From Flammeovirgaceae bacterium UBA7330 (GTDB lineage Bacteria > Bacteroidota > Bacteroidia > Cytophagales > Cyclobacteriaceae): DNA of 64,000 nt. The notes under the pieces were generated by a model. That model searched no databases. It was not told the origin of the DNA and was given only the letters and a program-made list of their open reading frames with translations. The stretch is from contig DKPQ01000019.1 of NCBI GenBank assembly GCA_002471275.1, positions 124,001-188,000 of the forward strand, given 5' to 3'. Shown piece after piece: positions 26,131 to 35,658 of the stretch (position 1 is the stretch's first letter; every line of letters begins with the position of its first letter). Both the position numbers and the translations under genes were made by a program.

Positions 26131-26576
26131 TTCTGGCGTGTTGATTTAATGTCAAAAACCCGGATTAGAAAGCTGTCCGTGGAGAATTTGCCTCCCCCTT
26201 TAGTAATTATTATTATGCAGCTAATAAACAATGGGACATAGAATATTAATCCATTTCCGGTATTTTGACCCATCAAATCAACATCAATGCTTCCCGAAAA
26301 ATAGTATGGAAGAGAGCCTAGTGTAAGCAAAAGAACAGAGATCGCCTGATACCTGCTTGCCAGTCCAAATATCAGAAACAAAACAGAGTAAAATTGGACA
26401 ATGATTACACAATATGCTAAGATGATTGGTAAACCAATTTCATTTCCAGTAAGCCAATCAATGCTGTCATGATAATTATAGACAAGTTGAAAGCCATGAG
26501 GAAAAATCAGAATACCAGGTAGTAGCCTGGGAATAAGTAGTAAATAACTCAATCGAGAAGCAGTGAGATTAGGCAA
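26121..26576 (-). CDS. DoxX-like membrane protein
   Basis: A 151-residue protein with four membrane segments. The opening LLLIPRLLPGILIFPHGFQLVYNY matches DoxX proteins (family pattern LLLLRLxxGxxFxxHGxxK), followed by hydrophobic runs near 45-65, 75-95 and 110-130. The only start is TTG; no ATG exists before the first helix. DoxX members are often part of redox or thiosulfate-quinone systems, but many are uncharacterised. A TAAT-type repeat lies 45-72 nt upstream. It is isolated, with 223 bp to the next gene. Confidence 0.7.
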   Translation of the reverse strand: MPNLTASRLSYLLLIPRLLPGILIFPHGFQLVYNYHDSIDWLTGNEIGLPIILAYCVIIVQFYSVLFLIFGLASRYQAISVLLLTLGSLPYYFSGSIDVDLMGQNTGNGLIFYVPLFISCIIIITKGGGKFSTDSFLIRVFDIKSTRQKKI

Positions 26577-26620
26577 ATTGTTTTATCAAGATTACGATCA
26601 AAAACCAGTATTAGATAGAA

Positions 26621-26648
26621 AATAAGATTAAAATGTTATTAGATTTTC
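26621..26648 (-). promoter_or_regulatory. TAAT-type regulatory repeat, copy 2 (before the DoxX-like gene)
   Basis: A near copy of 26103-26130 (24 of 28 identical). On the minus strand it has TAAT cores 11 bp apart, 51-65 nt upstream of the TTG start. This is the same position relative to the start as in the OmpR promoter. Confidence 0.5.
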
Positions 26649-26799
26649 AGTGACTTACACATTTGGATCACAATAATTCAAAAATAGTGTGCAGGGATAC
26701 CAGACCTAGTTCAAAGCTATCATCTGGCCGTCTGTAGCATTTAGTTAAGTTGAAACTTAGGAATCTGAAGAGAAACTCTCTCCAATTACTTACTTAGTC

Positions 26800-27672
26800 C
26801 TATAATTTACTCACATCTACACTCACGTCCATGGTTTGACCGCCGCCGCTGTAGACCACGCCCTTCATAGGTATCACATCCCCAAAGTCACGGCCAGTGG
26901 CTACCCTGATATGTTGGTCACTCACCAGAAGGTTGTTGGTAGAATCAAATTCTACCCAACCAATTTCAGGTATAAAAATGGCAATCCAGGCATGAGAGGC
27001 ATCGGCACCCACCAGTTTGGGTTTTCCTGGTGGTGGCAAAGTTTCTATATATCCGCTTATATATCGGGCTGCTAATCCCATTGAGCGTGCGCAAGCCAAT
27101 CCGAAATGTGCGAAATCCTGACATACTCCTTTTTTCTCCTTAAACACTTCCCTGAGCGGTGTGCTGATTTCAGTAAATCCCGGTGTAAATGTGAAATCCC
27201 GGTTGATCCGCTGATTGAGGTCTATCATGGCATCCATGATGGGTCTGCCCGGGTAAAATGATATTTCGGTATAGTCTCTTATCTCTTTAAATAAGGGCAC
27301 AAAGGGGGATTCCAGGTAAAACTGCCGGATATCATTCATTACCTCTGTTGTTTGCATAAGCCCCGCCACTGATTCCCATGATGGAGTTTGCTTAGGATCT
27401 ATATCCATCCAGTTGGGTCTTCTAAGCTCTACCTGACTTTGTGAGGTGACAATGAGCTTTTGATGTGTTTTTTGCAAAGAGAAATAAATGAACTCGTTCT
27501 CAAAAAAATCCTTCCTCCTTGTCAGTGAAGTAGGTTCTGGCTCAATCACACAATCAAAGCTCTCTAACTGTTGGTAGGGGTGTGCACTGGGGATTTGATA
27601 AACCAGATTATGACACAATGATGCCGGAAAATCATAGGTGTACTTGGTGATATGTTCTACTTTGAATCTCAT
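26800..27672 (-). CDS. transglutaminase-like cysteine peptidase-fold protein
   Basis: A 290-residue cytoplasmic protein with an N-terminal beta domain (Bact_transglu_N-like, VEHITKYTYDFPASLCHNLV) and a transglutaminase core with a complete Cys-His-Asp triad: C184 (KKGVCQDFAHF), H227 (DASHAWIAIF) and D243 (GWVEFDSTN). It is the third gene of a minus-strand operon; its start overlaps the ATP-grasp/alpha-E stop by 4 bp. In this cluster type it is thought to cleave or transfer peptide or amide bonds made by the ATP-grasp enzyme. The substrate is unknown. Confidence 0.93.
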   Translation of the reverse strand: MRFKVEHITKYTYDFPASLCHNLVYQIPSAHPYQQLESFDCVIEPEPTSLTRRKDFFENEFIYFSLQKTHQKLIVTSQSQVELRRPNWMDIDPKQTPSWESVAGLMQTTEVMNDIRQFYLESPFVPLFKEIRDYTEISFYPGRPIMDAMIDLNQRINRDFTFTPGFTEISTPLREVFKEKKGVCQDFAHFGLACARSMGLAARYISGYIETLPPPGKPKLVGADASHAWIAIFIPEIGWVEFDSTNNLLVSDQHIRVATGRDFGDVIPMKGVVYSGGGQTMDVSVDVSKL

Positions 27673-30197
27673 ACCTCAGGCAATTTGGTCGTTACAAACC
27701 CATATTCGTTCTGGGTATGGCTGAAATACTGTTCGTTGATCAGGCTCGAGACTTCTCCAAGTAAGCTGGCAATTGATTCCAGGTATGATACAAGCTCTTT
27801 CCTGTGAATTCCGGATTTGTCAGTTACCGCTAGTTTTTCAGGATCGTATAAGCGCACCATGGTATTGATTTCCAGGAGTTTTTTTCTGATCGGATTCAAA
27901 TACCTGTTATTTCCATCTGGCATTTTGTTGATGTGCTGATCTATGCGTTCTACCTGGTAAGTGATCGATTTTGGGTTCAATTCATCAATCAGGAGCAGGT
28001 TGAGTACTGCTTTAATTTCCTGCGTAGATCTGTACATGTATCGATAGGTTACCAGACTTTCATTGGTCATCAGCAAATATTCAAGGATCATCCTTTCCAC
28101 CTCATCCGACCTTTTCTCAGCAAGCATAGATTTGATGATGATGCATGTATTTCGTGCAGATTCATTGAATCTGCCTATGTTTAAAATATTCCAGGTATTT
28201 TCACGAGTCATGTTATCAATATTCAACCCATGAAAAGCCATCAACTTGATGATGAGGTTATCAAGGTTCCTGTTGATTTGATGTAGACTCGCCTGATTTT
28301 TCATTCGGCTAAGCTCATCTGAGATGCTGTCCAGGATTCTCCAGGTATCAAGACTTAATCGGTCTCTCACAGAATATGCATTGTTGAGAAAAGACTGTAC
28401 TGACTGGCAGAGAGAACCAGATCTGTGAGGGTCTGTAATCAGTGAAATAAGCTCTTTCTTCGGTTGATTCAATACACTTTTCTTATTGAACCCGGGTTGA
28501 GTGCCTGTAATCGCTGTTAAAGTCCTCAGTAAGGTGGTAATCACCTGATCTCCTTCAAGGTGCTTTGCGTCATCTGTTTCATAATATTTTTTGAGGATGA
28601 TGCGTAACAATCTTACCGTGTAGATGGATCGTTCAATATACCTTCCCAGCCAAAAAAGACTTTCCCCGGTTCGGCTCGGAATGATGTTTTGTATTTGCTT
28701 GATAATCTGAGTGGACCTCACCACATGATGCGCCTTTTCTTCGGTATCAAGCACCCAGGTGTCTTTACTGATGCCACCCGATTGATTGGAAACAATAAAC
28801 ACACCTTTATCAGGAGAACTTCTTGATAAACCTCCCTGCATCACCTCATAATCATCATTGTCTGTGTCAGCAACTACATAACTTCTGAAAACTGCGTTTC
28901 TGGCCTCCATCTTGCCATTGATATAGGAAGGGGTGGTAGAAAAGTTGACCAGCTCTTGTGCTACATAGAGGTGTGGTCTTGCCTGGATTTCGTTTTTCAG
29001 TTGATTGATTTGCTCTTCAGAGAGGTCACCCCCATAAACGGACCTGTTTAAACGGCTTCGATATATCTTTCTCACCATCAGAAACCGGATGTTATCCAGC
29101 ACATATTGCTTTTCTTTCCCCTGGCCACACCACCAGGTTGCTACAGAAGGTAATATCAGTTCTTCACCCAGTACATGCCTGCAGATTTTAGGAAGAAAAG
29201 CCATGAGTCCTGGATTCTCCAGTATCCTCACACCCAAAGGATTGATCACGAGTACCTTTTTCTGTCGAACGGCTTCCATCAGACCAACCACACCAAGTTG
29301 TGAGTCCATTCTAAACTCCAAGGGATCACAAAAGACGTCATCCACTCGCCGAATAATGATATCTACGCGTTCCAGACCACTGATGGTTTTTAGCCAAACA
29401 TACCCATCGCTCACTGTAAGGTCTTGTCCCATCGCGAGGGTAAAACCCATATAGGATGACAGATAAGCATGCTCAAAATAAGTTTCATTTCCCGGGCCGG
29501 GAGATAGAAATACAATTCTTGGTTCTTCCGTACCCTGCCATGAAAGCCTGGACAAAGTGTTTTTTAAAGTTTGGTAATAGCTACCTACTTTTCTGACATG
29601 ATTTTCTCTCAGCATATCCGGGAAGACCCGTGTCATAGCTACCCGGTTTTCAAAAGCATAACCTGCCCCTGAAGGCGCATCGGTTCTGTCGTGCAATACC
29701 CACATTTTCCCGTCAGGACCTCTGGCCAGGTCTGCCGAATACTGAACCAGCTGGTGGTTTCCGGGAATCCGGATTTTATCCATTTGCCGGAGAAACCCCA
29801 TATGGTTATAGATCATCTCAAAAGGGATGATTCCTGATCGGATTAAGTGCCTTTCTCCATAGATATCCTGAAGGATCAGATTGAGCAAGTTCGCCCGTTG
29901 TTTCAGCCCTTTTTCGATACGTGACCAGTCATTATGACTGAAGACCATTGGAATAGGGTCGAGCATCCAGGGCCGGTTGAGACCTTCAGGATCCCCGTAT
30001 ATGTTATAGGTGACGCCGTTTTCTTTGAGCAATTGAATGACCTCATTGGATCGGCTTGTCAACCCCTCATTTCCTAACTTGTCGTAGGCATCTACAAGCT
30101 TTTGCCAATGGGGGTAGATCGTACCGTCAGAGCTGGCTAACTCATCAAAAAATTTGGTATTCGTAGAAGTACGCTCAGACAGATAAGAAGAAATCAT
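27669..30197 (-). CDS. circularly permuted ATP-grasp fused to alpha-E domain
   Basis: An 842-residue fusion. Residues ~1-500 are the circularly permuted type 2 ATP-grasp domain (old DUF404/DUF407), with NVIYGDPEGLNRPWMLDPIP-like opening, GPGNETYFEHAYLSSYMGF and INPLGVRILENPGLMAFLP segments. The alpha-E domain starts near 510 with SLFWLGRYIERSIYTVRLLR and is all-helical to the end. In many genomes these are two genes, so this is the fused form. The ATP-grasp part probably forms a peptide or amide bond; alpha-E is of unknown role. It lies 29 bp after the DUF2126 gene. Confidence 0.93.
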   Translation of the reverse strand: MISSYLSERTSTNTKFFDELASSDGTIYPHWQKLVDAYDKLGNEGLTSRSNEVIQLLKENGVTYNIYGDPEGLNRPWMLDPIPMVFSHNDWSRIEKGLKQRANLLNLILQDIYGERHLIRSGIIPFEMIYNHMGFLRQMDKIRIPGNHQLVQYSADLARGPDGKMWVLHDRTDAPSGAGYAFENRVAMTRVFPDMLRENHVRKVGSYYQTLKNTLSRLSWQGTEEPRIVFLSPGPGNETYFEHAYLSSYMGFTLAMGQDLTVSDGYVWLKTISGLERVDIIIRRVDDVFCDPLEFRMDSQLGVVGLMEAVRQKKVLVINPLGVRILENPGLMAFLPKICRHVLGEELILPSVATWWCGQGKEKQYVLDNIRFLMVRKIYRSRLNRSVYGGDLSEEQINQLKNEIQARPHLYVAQELVNFSTTPSYINGKMEARNAVFRSYVVADTDNDDYEVMQGGLSRSSPDKGVFIVSNQSGGISKDTWVLDTEEKAHHVVRSTQIIKQIQNIIPSRTGESLFWLGRYIERSIYTVRLLRIILKKYYETDDAKHLEGDQVITTLLRTLTAITGTQPGFNKKSVLNQPKKELISLITDPHRSGSLCQSVQSFLNNAYSVRDRLSLDTWRILDSISDELSRMKNQASLHQINRNLDNLIIKLMAFHGLNIDNMTRENTWNILNIGRFNESARNTCIIIKSMLAEKRSDEVERMILEYLLMTNESLVTYRYMYRSTQEIKAVLNLLLIDELNPKSITYQVERIDQHINKMPDGNNRYLNPIRKKLLEINTMVRLYDPEKLAVTDKSGIHRKELVSYLESIASLLGEVSSLINEQYFSHTQNEYGFVTTKLPEV

Positions 30198-30226
30198 GTG
30201 CTCAAATGTCCGCTTTTTTTAGTTCA

Positions 30227-33200
30227 TCAGAAATTTCTTTGGCCCTTATATTTTCTGAGGTCCATAGTAAAAGGGTAATCAGGATTCACGATCTCATTGG
30301 TCACCTCATATTTGGGGAGAATATCGAGCTTGGTAAAGAACCTCCCGCTTGATTGCTGGTTTACCACGGTTGGCTCTACCATGTTGATGGTATGACCGAA
30401 GTCAAAGAACCTGGAAATACGCCTGGATTCAGCTTCATAGCTGTTTACAGGGAATGTCTCATAGTTTCGGCCTCCCGGGTGCGCTACATGATATTGACAG
30501 GCGGCAATGGATTTTTGTGACCACTTATCATATACATCAATCACCAGTGGTGTATCTATTCCAATGGTAGGATGTAAGGCTGAGGGTGGCTGCCAGGCGC
30601 GGTATCGAATTCCGGCCACGTATTCGCCCTGAACCCCGGTATTCTTGAGTGGGATACGGCATCCATTACAAAGCAGATGATACCGGGAATCAGTAAGTCC
30701 GGAGATTTTTACCTGGATGCGTTCCATGGAGGAATCAACAAACCTGGCTGTACCCATACTGGACATTTCCTCTCCCAATACATTCCAGGGCTCTATCGCC
30801 ATCTTCAATTCAATGTGAATATCGTCTACCTGAAGCTCTCCCAGGAAAGGGAATCTAAAGCTGAAGAATGGATCAAACCAGCTCATATCAAACTCGTATC
30901 CAAAGCTCTTTAATTCATTGATAACCTCATTCAGGTCTTTGTAGCAATAATGGGGAAGCAGGAAGCGGTCATGCAATGCAGTACCCCAGCGAACAAGCGG
31001 TTTGCTATAAGGTCTTTGCCAAAACATGGAAAGTAAGGCCCGGATCAAAAGAAACTGTACCATACACATCTTGTAATGGGGTGGCATATCAAAGCCACGG
31101 AATTCCAAGATACCCAGTCGACCGGTCTCTGTGTCAGGAGAGTAAAGCTTATCTATACAAAATTCAGCACGATGGGTATTTCCGGTAATATCTATCAGTA
31201 GATTTCTGAAGATACGATCTACTATCCAAAATGGAACTTCGTCTTCTTTTAAGTCAGGTATTTGTTGAAAAGCAATCTCCAGCTCATAGAGTATCTCGTC
31301 ACGCCCCTCATCTACACGAGGTGCCTGACTGGTAGGCCCAATGAATTGCGTGGAAAACAGGTAGGAGAGCGAGGGGTGATGCTGCCAGAAAGTTACAAAG
31401 CTTTTCAATACATCCGGCCGACGTAAAATAGGGCTTTCGGCAGGTGTATTACCTCCTAAAGTAACATGATTACCTCCTCCGGTACCGGTATGCCGCCCGT
31501 CCAGGTTAAACTTTTCGCTGGTGAGTCTGCTTTGGGTGGCCTTCTCATACAGGATTTCATAATTTTTGGTCAGTTCACCCCAACTGGAAGCTGGGTGGAT
31601 GTTTACTTCAATTACTCCCGGGTCCGGTGTAATCATGAATTTCTGAATCCGTGTATCACGCGGCGGATCATAACCCTCAATAAGTATGGGCATATCTAAT
31701 TCAGTAGCCACTTTCTCTACCGCTGATATCATGTTAAGATATTGTTCGAGTAGCGCTACGGGGGGAAGGAAAACGAATAATTTGCCCTCTCTGATCTCAA
31801 CGGTAAGCGCTGTTTTAAATATCTCTTTGGAGTTATTGAAAGACTGGTCGGTATCTATCATATCTCCAATCTCCTTGATCGTGGGCAAGGCTTCTACCTC
31901 TGCAAACAGACTTCTTTCAGGCTGTACGACTTCCTTTTTAGGATCAAGATGCTGGATGGACTTCAACGGCAATCTAAGTCCGACAGGAGAATTACCCGGA
32001 ATAAGAAACAGATCCTTCCTCCTGAATTTCCACTTACAGCTTTGCCAGTTGGACGAATCATCATCCCATCTGATCGGGATAACATAGGCGACAGGTTCAT
32101 CCATGCCTTCTTTCAGTATTTTAGCCAGTTTTTGACGCTCAAGGTCACTTTTCAGGTCAAACGATAAAGGATCTATGTTGACGGGGACCTTGCTTTCCTC
32201 CCAGATGAAATAAAATGGGTCTTCATAGGCAGGATGCGTGTTTTTGGCATCGATGTTCAGCTCCTTCGTCAGGCTTTTCATAAACTTGTTGGCATCTTTG
32301 ATGTCCAGCCCGTAATCCTTAGAAAGATCCGCCAAAAGCTTATCATTGCCCCACATGGGTTTTCCATCCTTTCTCCAGAAGCAGGCAAGCTTCCAGCGGG
32401 GAAGAGGTTCGCCGGGGTACCATTTGCCCTGGCCGTACTGCATCAAAGCACCGGTAGCAAATTCGTCTTTTAACTGGTGAAACAACTGATTGGCCAACTT
32501 CCGCTTATGGGCTCCATCTGCCGCAGAGTTCCATTCCGGAGCATCGGTATTGTCGATCGCAACAAAAGTGGGCTCACCACCCATGGTTAGCTTCACGTTG
32601 TTATTTTGTAAATCATTTTCCACCTGATTGCCAACTGCCATGATATGGCTCCATTGCTCTTCGGAGTACGGCTTGGTGACACGAGGCTTTTCCACAATCC
32701 TTTCTACCGTATTCTCAAAGTGAAAGGTGGTGTTTGTTGGCTCCGTTGATCCGGATATCGGAGCGGCATTTTCAGGACTTGGAGTACAGGCCAGAGGAAT
32801 ATGTCCTTCACCTGCAAACAATCCTGAAGTTGCATCCAGTCCTATCCATCCAGCCCCCGGAAGGTAGACTTCTGCCCAGGCATGTAAATCCGTAAAATCT
32901 TCTTCAGGACCGCTCGGGCCATCCAACGCTTTTTGATCGGCTTTTAATTGCACAAGATACCCTGAAGTAAATCTTGCTGCAAGCCCCAGGTGTCTCAGAA
33001 TCTGAACAAGTAACCAGGTGAAATCACGGCATGACCCTGAGCCTTTTGTAAGGGTTTCCTCACAGGACTGAACCCCAGGCTCCATCCTCACATTATATTT
33101 CAACATGCCATTGACCAGCTGGTTGATAGCTACCAGGTAGTCAACGGTATTCATTTTTTTCTTTTTAAGCTTCTTTGCTTTTTCAACCAGTTCCATGAGC

Positions 33201-33577
33201 TGTTCATCCCGTTCTTTTATTTCCAAATAGGGGGAAAGCTGCTTTTTTAATAATGGCTCGTACTTGAAAGGAAATTTGTCGGCATATTCCTCGATGAAAA
33301 AATCAAATGGATTGATCACAACCATGTCGGCAATCACCTCAACATCGATTTCAAAATATTTGATCTTCTCAGGAAAGACAATCCTGGCCATATAGTTGCC
33401 AAATGGATCCTGCTGCCAGTTAATGAAATGATTGGATGGGTTGATCTTTAGGGAGTAACCCTTTACCTGTGTTCTTGAATGAGGTGCAGGCCGGAGTCGA
33501 ATGACCTGGGGAGACACTTCAATGGATCTATCATAATCGTATTTGGTATAATGGCGTATAGCGACTCGAATGGACAT
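30227..33577 (-). CDS. transglutaminase-DUF2126 fusion protein
   Basis: A 1116-residue cytoplasmic protein. An N-terminal beta domain and transglutaminase core (1-260) keep the triad C183 (GSGSCRDFTWLL), H232 (DLHAWAEVYLP) and D248 (GWIGLDAT). The remaining ~830 residues are DUF2126, with GNHVTLGG and TGNTHRAEFCIDKLYSP segments that look like an ATP/metal-binding glutamine-synthetase- or amidoligase-like site. It is the first gene of the operon, transcribed divergently from the TetR gene across the palindromes at 33690-33715. The cluster is predicted in the literature to make or modify peptides. Confidence 0.93.
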   Translation of the reverse strand: MSIRVAIRHYTKYDYDRSIEVSPQVIRLRPAPHSRTQVKGYSLKINPSNHFINWQQDPFGNYMARIVFPEKIKYFEIDVEVIADMVVINPFDFFIEEYADKFPFKYEPLLKKQLSPYLEIKERDEQLMELVEKAKKLKKKKMNTVDYLVAINQLVNGMLKYNVRMEPGVQSCEETLTKGSGSCRDFTWLLVQILRHLGLAARFTSGYLVQLKADQKALDGPSGPEEDFTDLHAWAEVYLPGAGWIGLDATSGLFAGEGHIPLACTPSPENAAPISGSTEPTNTTFHFENTVERIVEKPRVTKPYSEEQWSHIMAVGNQVENDLQNNNVKLTMGGEPTFVAIDNTDAPEWNSAADGAHKRKLANQLFHQLKDEFATGALMQYGQGKWYPGEPLPRWKLACFWRKDGKPMWGNDKLLADLSKDYGLDIKDANKFMKSLTKELNIDAKNTHPAYEDPFYFIWEESKVPVNIDPLSFDLKSDLERQKLAKILKEGMDEPVAYVIPIRWDDDSSNWQSCKWKFRRKDLFLIPGNSPVGLRLPLKSIQHLDPKKEVVQPERSLFAEVEALPTIKEIGDMIDTDQSFNNSKEIFKTALTVEIREGKLFVFLPPVALLEQYLNMISAVEKVATELDMPILIEGYDPPRDTRIQKFMITPDPGVIEVNIHPASSWGELTKNYEILYEKATQSRLTSEKFNLDGRHTGTGGGNHVTLGGNTPAESPILRRPDVLKSFVTFWQHHPSLSYLFSTQFIGPTSQAPRVDEGRDEILYELEIAFQQIPDLKEDEVPFWIVDRIFRNLLIDITGNTHRAEFCIDKLYSPDTETGRLGILEFRGFDMPPHYKMCMVQFLLIRALLSMFWQRPYSKPLVRWGTALHDRFLLPHYCYKDLNEVINELKSFGYEFDMSWFDPFFSFRFPFLGELQVDDIHIELKMAIEPWNVLGEEMSSMGTARFVDSSMERIQVKISGLTDSRYHLLCNGCRIPLKNTGVQGEYVAGIRYRAWQPPSALHPTIGIDTPLVIDVYDKWSQKSIAACQYHVAHPGGRNYETFPVNSYEAESRRISRFFDFGHTINMVEPTVVNQQSSGRFFTKLDILPKYEVTNEIVNPDYPFTMDLRKYKGQRNF

Positions 33578-33689
33578 AAAGTAATATTATGGCTTATTAA
33601 CTGAAAATATTACTAAAAATAGCCAATTGGATAGACTGATTTTTAAGAAAGAATGATATTCTTTTAAAAAGGTCAAATATTTTATTAAT

Positions 33690-33715
33690 TAAACATATGT
33701 TTAAAACAATTGTTT
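33690..33715. promoter_or_regulatory. double palindromic operator of the TetR gene
   Basis: Two perfect 12-bp palindromes, AAACATATGTTT (33691-33702) and AAACAATTGTTT (33704-33715), lie 13 bp centre to centre and share the form AAACA-TGTTT. The second touches the -7 box. They are the probable TetR autorepression sites and also lie in the divergent promoter region of the DUF2126 operon. Confidence 0.75.
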
Positions 33716-33722
33716 ATATTTG
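33715..33722 (+). promoter_or_regulatory. TAnnTTTG -7 box of the TetR operon
   Basis: TATATTTG fits the Bacteroidota sigma-A -7 consensus exactly, overlaps the last base of the second palindrome, and lies 18 nt before the GTG at 33741. It therefore argues against a TTG start at 33720, which would lie inside the promoter. Confidence 0.65.
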
Positions 33723-33740
33723 CTAGTAAATAGATATTCC

Positions 33741-34346
33741 GTGAAGAAAGACAAGAAAACAGAGGATACGATCAAACAAGTAGCCAGGGCTATGTTTATT
33801 CAAAAGGGATTTACGGGTACTACCACAAGAGAGATTGCTTCAGAAGCAGGAACGAACCTCGCATTGGTTAACTATTACTTTCGAAGTAAAGAGCAATTGT
33901 TCAAGCAAATCATGTTAGAAAGTCTCCATGAATTTTTTGAGTCTGTAGTGGATATATTCAATGATAACAACACCACACTTGAAATCAAGTTGGAACGACT
34001 GGTTGAGCGATACATTGATCAGTTGACCCAACATCCTGACATACCCATGTTCATTTTGAGTGAGATTCGTTCAAACCCGGAAATCTTTTTCAAAGAGTTC
34101 CTTAAAGGAACAAAAATCAGGCAAACAGTACTATTTAATCAGCTTACCACACATCTAAAAGAGAAACAAAAGCAGAAGATCAACCCCATTCATATCATGA
34201 TGAATGTAATGAGTATGACGCTGTTTCCATTTATTGTAAAGCCTATGATTTCTCAGGTGACAGAAATGCCGGAACACGAATACCAGGCTTTAATGCAAGA
34301 AAGAAAGAAACTAATTCCAATGTGGGTTAAGCAAATGGTCAATTAA
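33741..34346 (+). CDS. TetR-family transcriptional regulator
   Basis: A 201-residue regulator from the GTG at 33741 (VKKDKKTEDTIKQVARAMF). I prefer it to the TTG at 33720 because that codon belongs to the -7 box. The N-terminal helix-turn-helix is KGFTGTTTREIASEAGTNLALVNYYFRSKEQLF (~20-52) and the C-terminal part is the helical ligand-binding domain. It heads an operon with an efflux system, the typical arrangement of a repressor relieved by a transported drug or bile-like compound. The double palindrome upstream is its probable site. Confidence 0.93.
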   Translation: MKKDKKTEDTIKQVARAMFIQKGFTGTTTREIASEAGTNLALVNYYFRSKEQLFKQIMLESLHEFFESVVDIFNDNNTTLEIKLERLVERYIDQLTQHPDIPMFILSEIRSNPEIFFKEFLKGTKIRQTVLFNQLTTHLKEKQKQKINPIHIMMNVMSMTLFPFIVKPMISQVTEMPEHEYQALMQERKKLIPMWVKQMVN

Positions 34347-34358
34347 TCACATGAGGCT

Positions 34359-35654
34359 ATGAACTCAGATATTATAAATAGAATGAATAATGCAAAAAGA
34401 AATCACCACTTTCTGAGATACCTGTTAGCTGCAGGTTTTTTTCTGGTAAGCGTTTCTTTGATGGCACAGTCCATTTCTCTGGACTCCTGTATTGCTTTGG
34501 CAGAAAGGAATTATCCATTGATCAAAAAGTACGACTTGCTGGAGCAGTCAATTGAGTATTCGGTTGATAACGTGGGAAAAGGAAAATTACCCCGATTCAA
34601 TGTGGTAGGTCAGGCTACCTATCAATCAGAAGTTACCAGTTTACCGGGTGGGGCAGGACCTGTTATCAGCAAAGATCAGTACCGGCTATATGGAGAGATT
34701 GTTCAACCATTAACCGATCTGGCCACTGTAGAAAAACAAAAGCAACTGACAGAAAACCAGGGAGAGATTGAGAAACAGGAACTTGAAGTGGATCTTTATG
34801 CTATCAAAGAACGTGTCAGCGAGATCTATCTGGCCATCCTATTGCTTCAGAATCAACAGCAGGTAGTCCTTGTAACTAAAGAATCACTTGAAGCTGGGCT
34901 TAAAACACTCGATGCTGGTGCCCAGTATGGAACAGTCCTTGGCAGCCAGGTAAACCTGATCAAAGCAGAACTGTTGGGATTAGAACAAAGGATGATAGAG
35001 CTTCAATCAGCCAGGAATGGATTTATACTGATGCTTCAGCGTTTTATTGGGATCGGGATCGATCAAAACACCCAGTTTATTGAACCAGCCATAGATCGGC
35101 CTTCCCGGGAAATAAACAGACCTGAATTGTCATTGTTCAATTCACAATCCCAGATTCTACAACTTCACCAGGAGCTTATCAACATCGGAAATCTCCCGAA
35201 ATTCAGTCTGTTTATCCAGAGTGGAGTGGGGCGCCCTGCATTGAATTTCCTGAGTAATGACCTGGAATTCTACTATATAGGGGGGCTTAGACTCCATTGG
35301 AATGTCTCGGGTTTTTACACCAGTAAAAAAGAAAAGGAAAGCCTGATGTTGAAGCGTGAAATCATTGATACACATCGAGATACATTCATATTCAATACCA
35401 ATCTTCAGCTTGACAACTGGGAGGTACAAATTCAGAAATCAGAACAACTTATTGAGAAAGACCATGAAATCATTGGGTTGAGAGAAAGTGTGCGAAAGAC
35501 CGCTCAAAACCAATTGGAGAATGGGGTGATTACCGCGGCTGCATTTAAGGATGTGGTGAAAGACGAAAATGTAGCCAGGCAAAATTTAGCCATACACGAG
35601 ATAGAATTACTACAGGTGAAACAACGATATAAACTCAGTACCGGAAATTTCTAA
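34359..35654 (+). CDS. TolC-family outer-membrane efflux protein
   Basis: A 431-residue protein with a signal peptide ending VSLMAQ (~residue 37; an internal ATG eight codons in gives a shorter leader). The mature part starts SISLDSCIALAERNYPLIKK, the usual first helix of TolC proteins, and continues with long coiled-coil helices and two beta segments (FSLFIQSGVGRPALN, YIGGLRLHWNVSG). It forms the outer-membrane channel of the tripartite exporter encoded by the next five genes, 12 bp after the TetR gene. Confidence 0.92.
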   Translation: MNSDIINRMNNAKRNHHFLRYLLAAGFFLVSVSLMAQSISLDSCIALAERNYPLIKKYDLLEQSIEYSVDNVGKGKLPRFNVVGQATYQSEVTSLPGGAGPVISKDQYRLYGEIVQPLTDLATVEKQKQLTENQGEIEKQELEVDLYAIKERVSEIYLAILLLQNQQQVVLVTKESLEAGLKTLDAGAQYGTVLGSQVNLIKAELLGLEQRMIELQSARNGFILMLQRFIGIGIDQNTQFIEPAIDRPSREINRPELSLFNSQSQILQLHQELINIGNLPKFSLFIQSGVGRPALNFLSNDLEFYYIGGLRLHWNVSGFYTSKKEKESLMLKREIIDTHRDTFIFNTNLQLDNWEVQIQKSEQLIEKDHEIIGLRESVRKTAQNQLENGVITAAAFKDVVKDENVARQNLAIHEIELLQVKQRYKLSTGNF

Positions 35655-35658
35655 AGAC

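Noticed and set aside
33720..33740. TTG start seven codons upstream of the TetR GTG
   Set aside because: The TTG is part of the TATATTTG promoter box, so it is transcribed too late to be a start.
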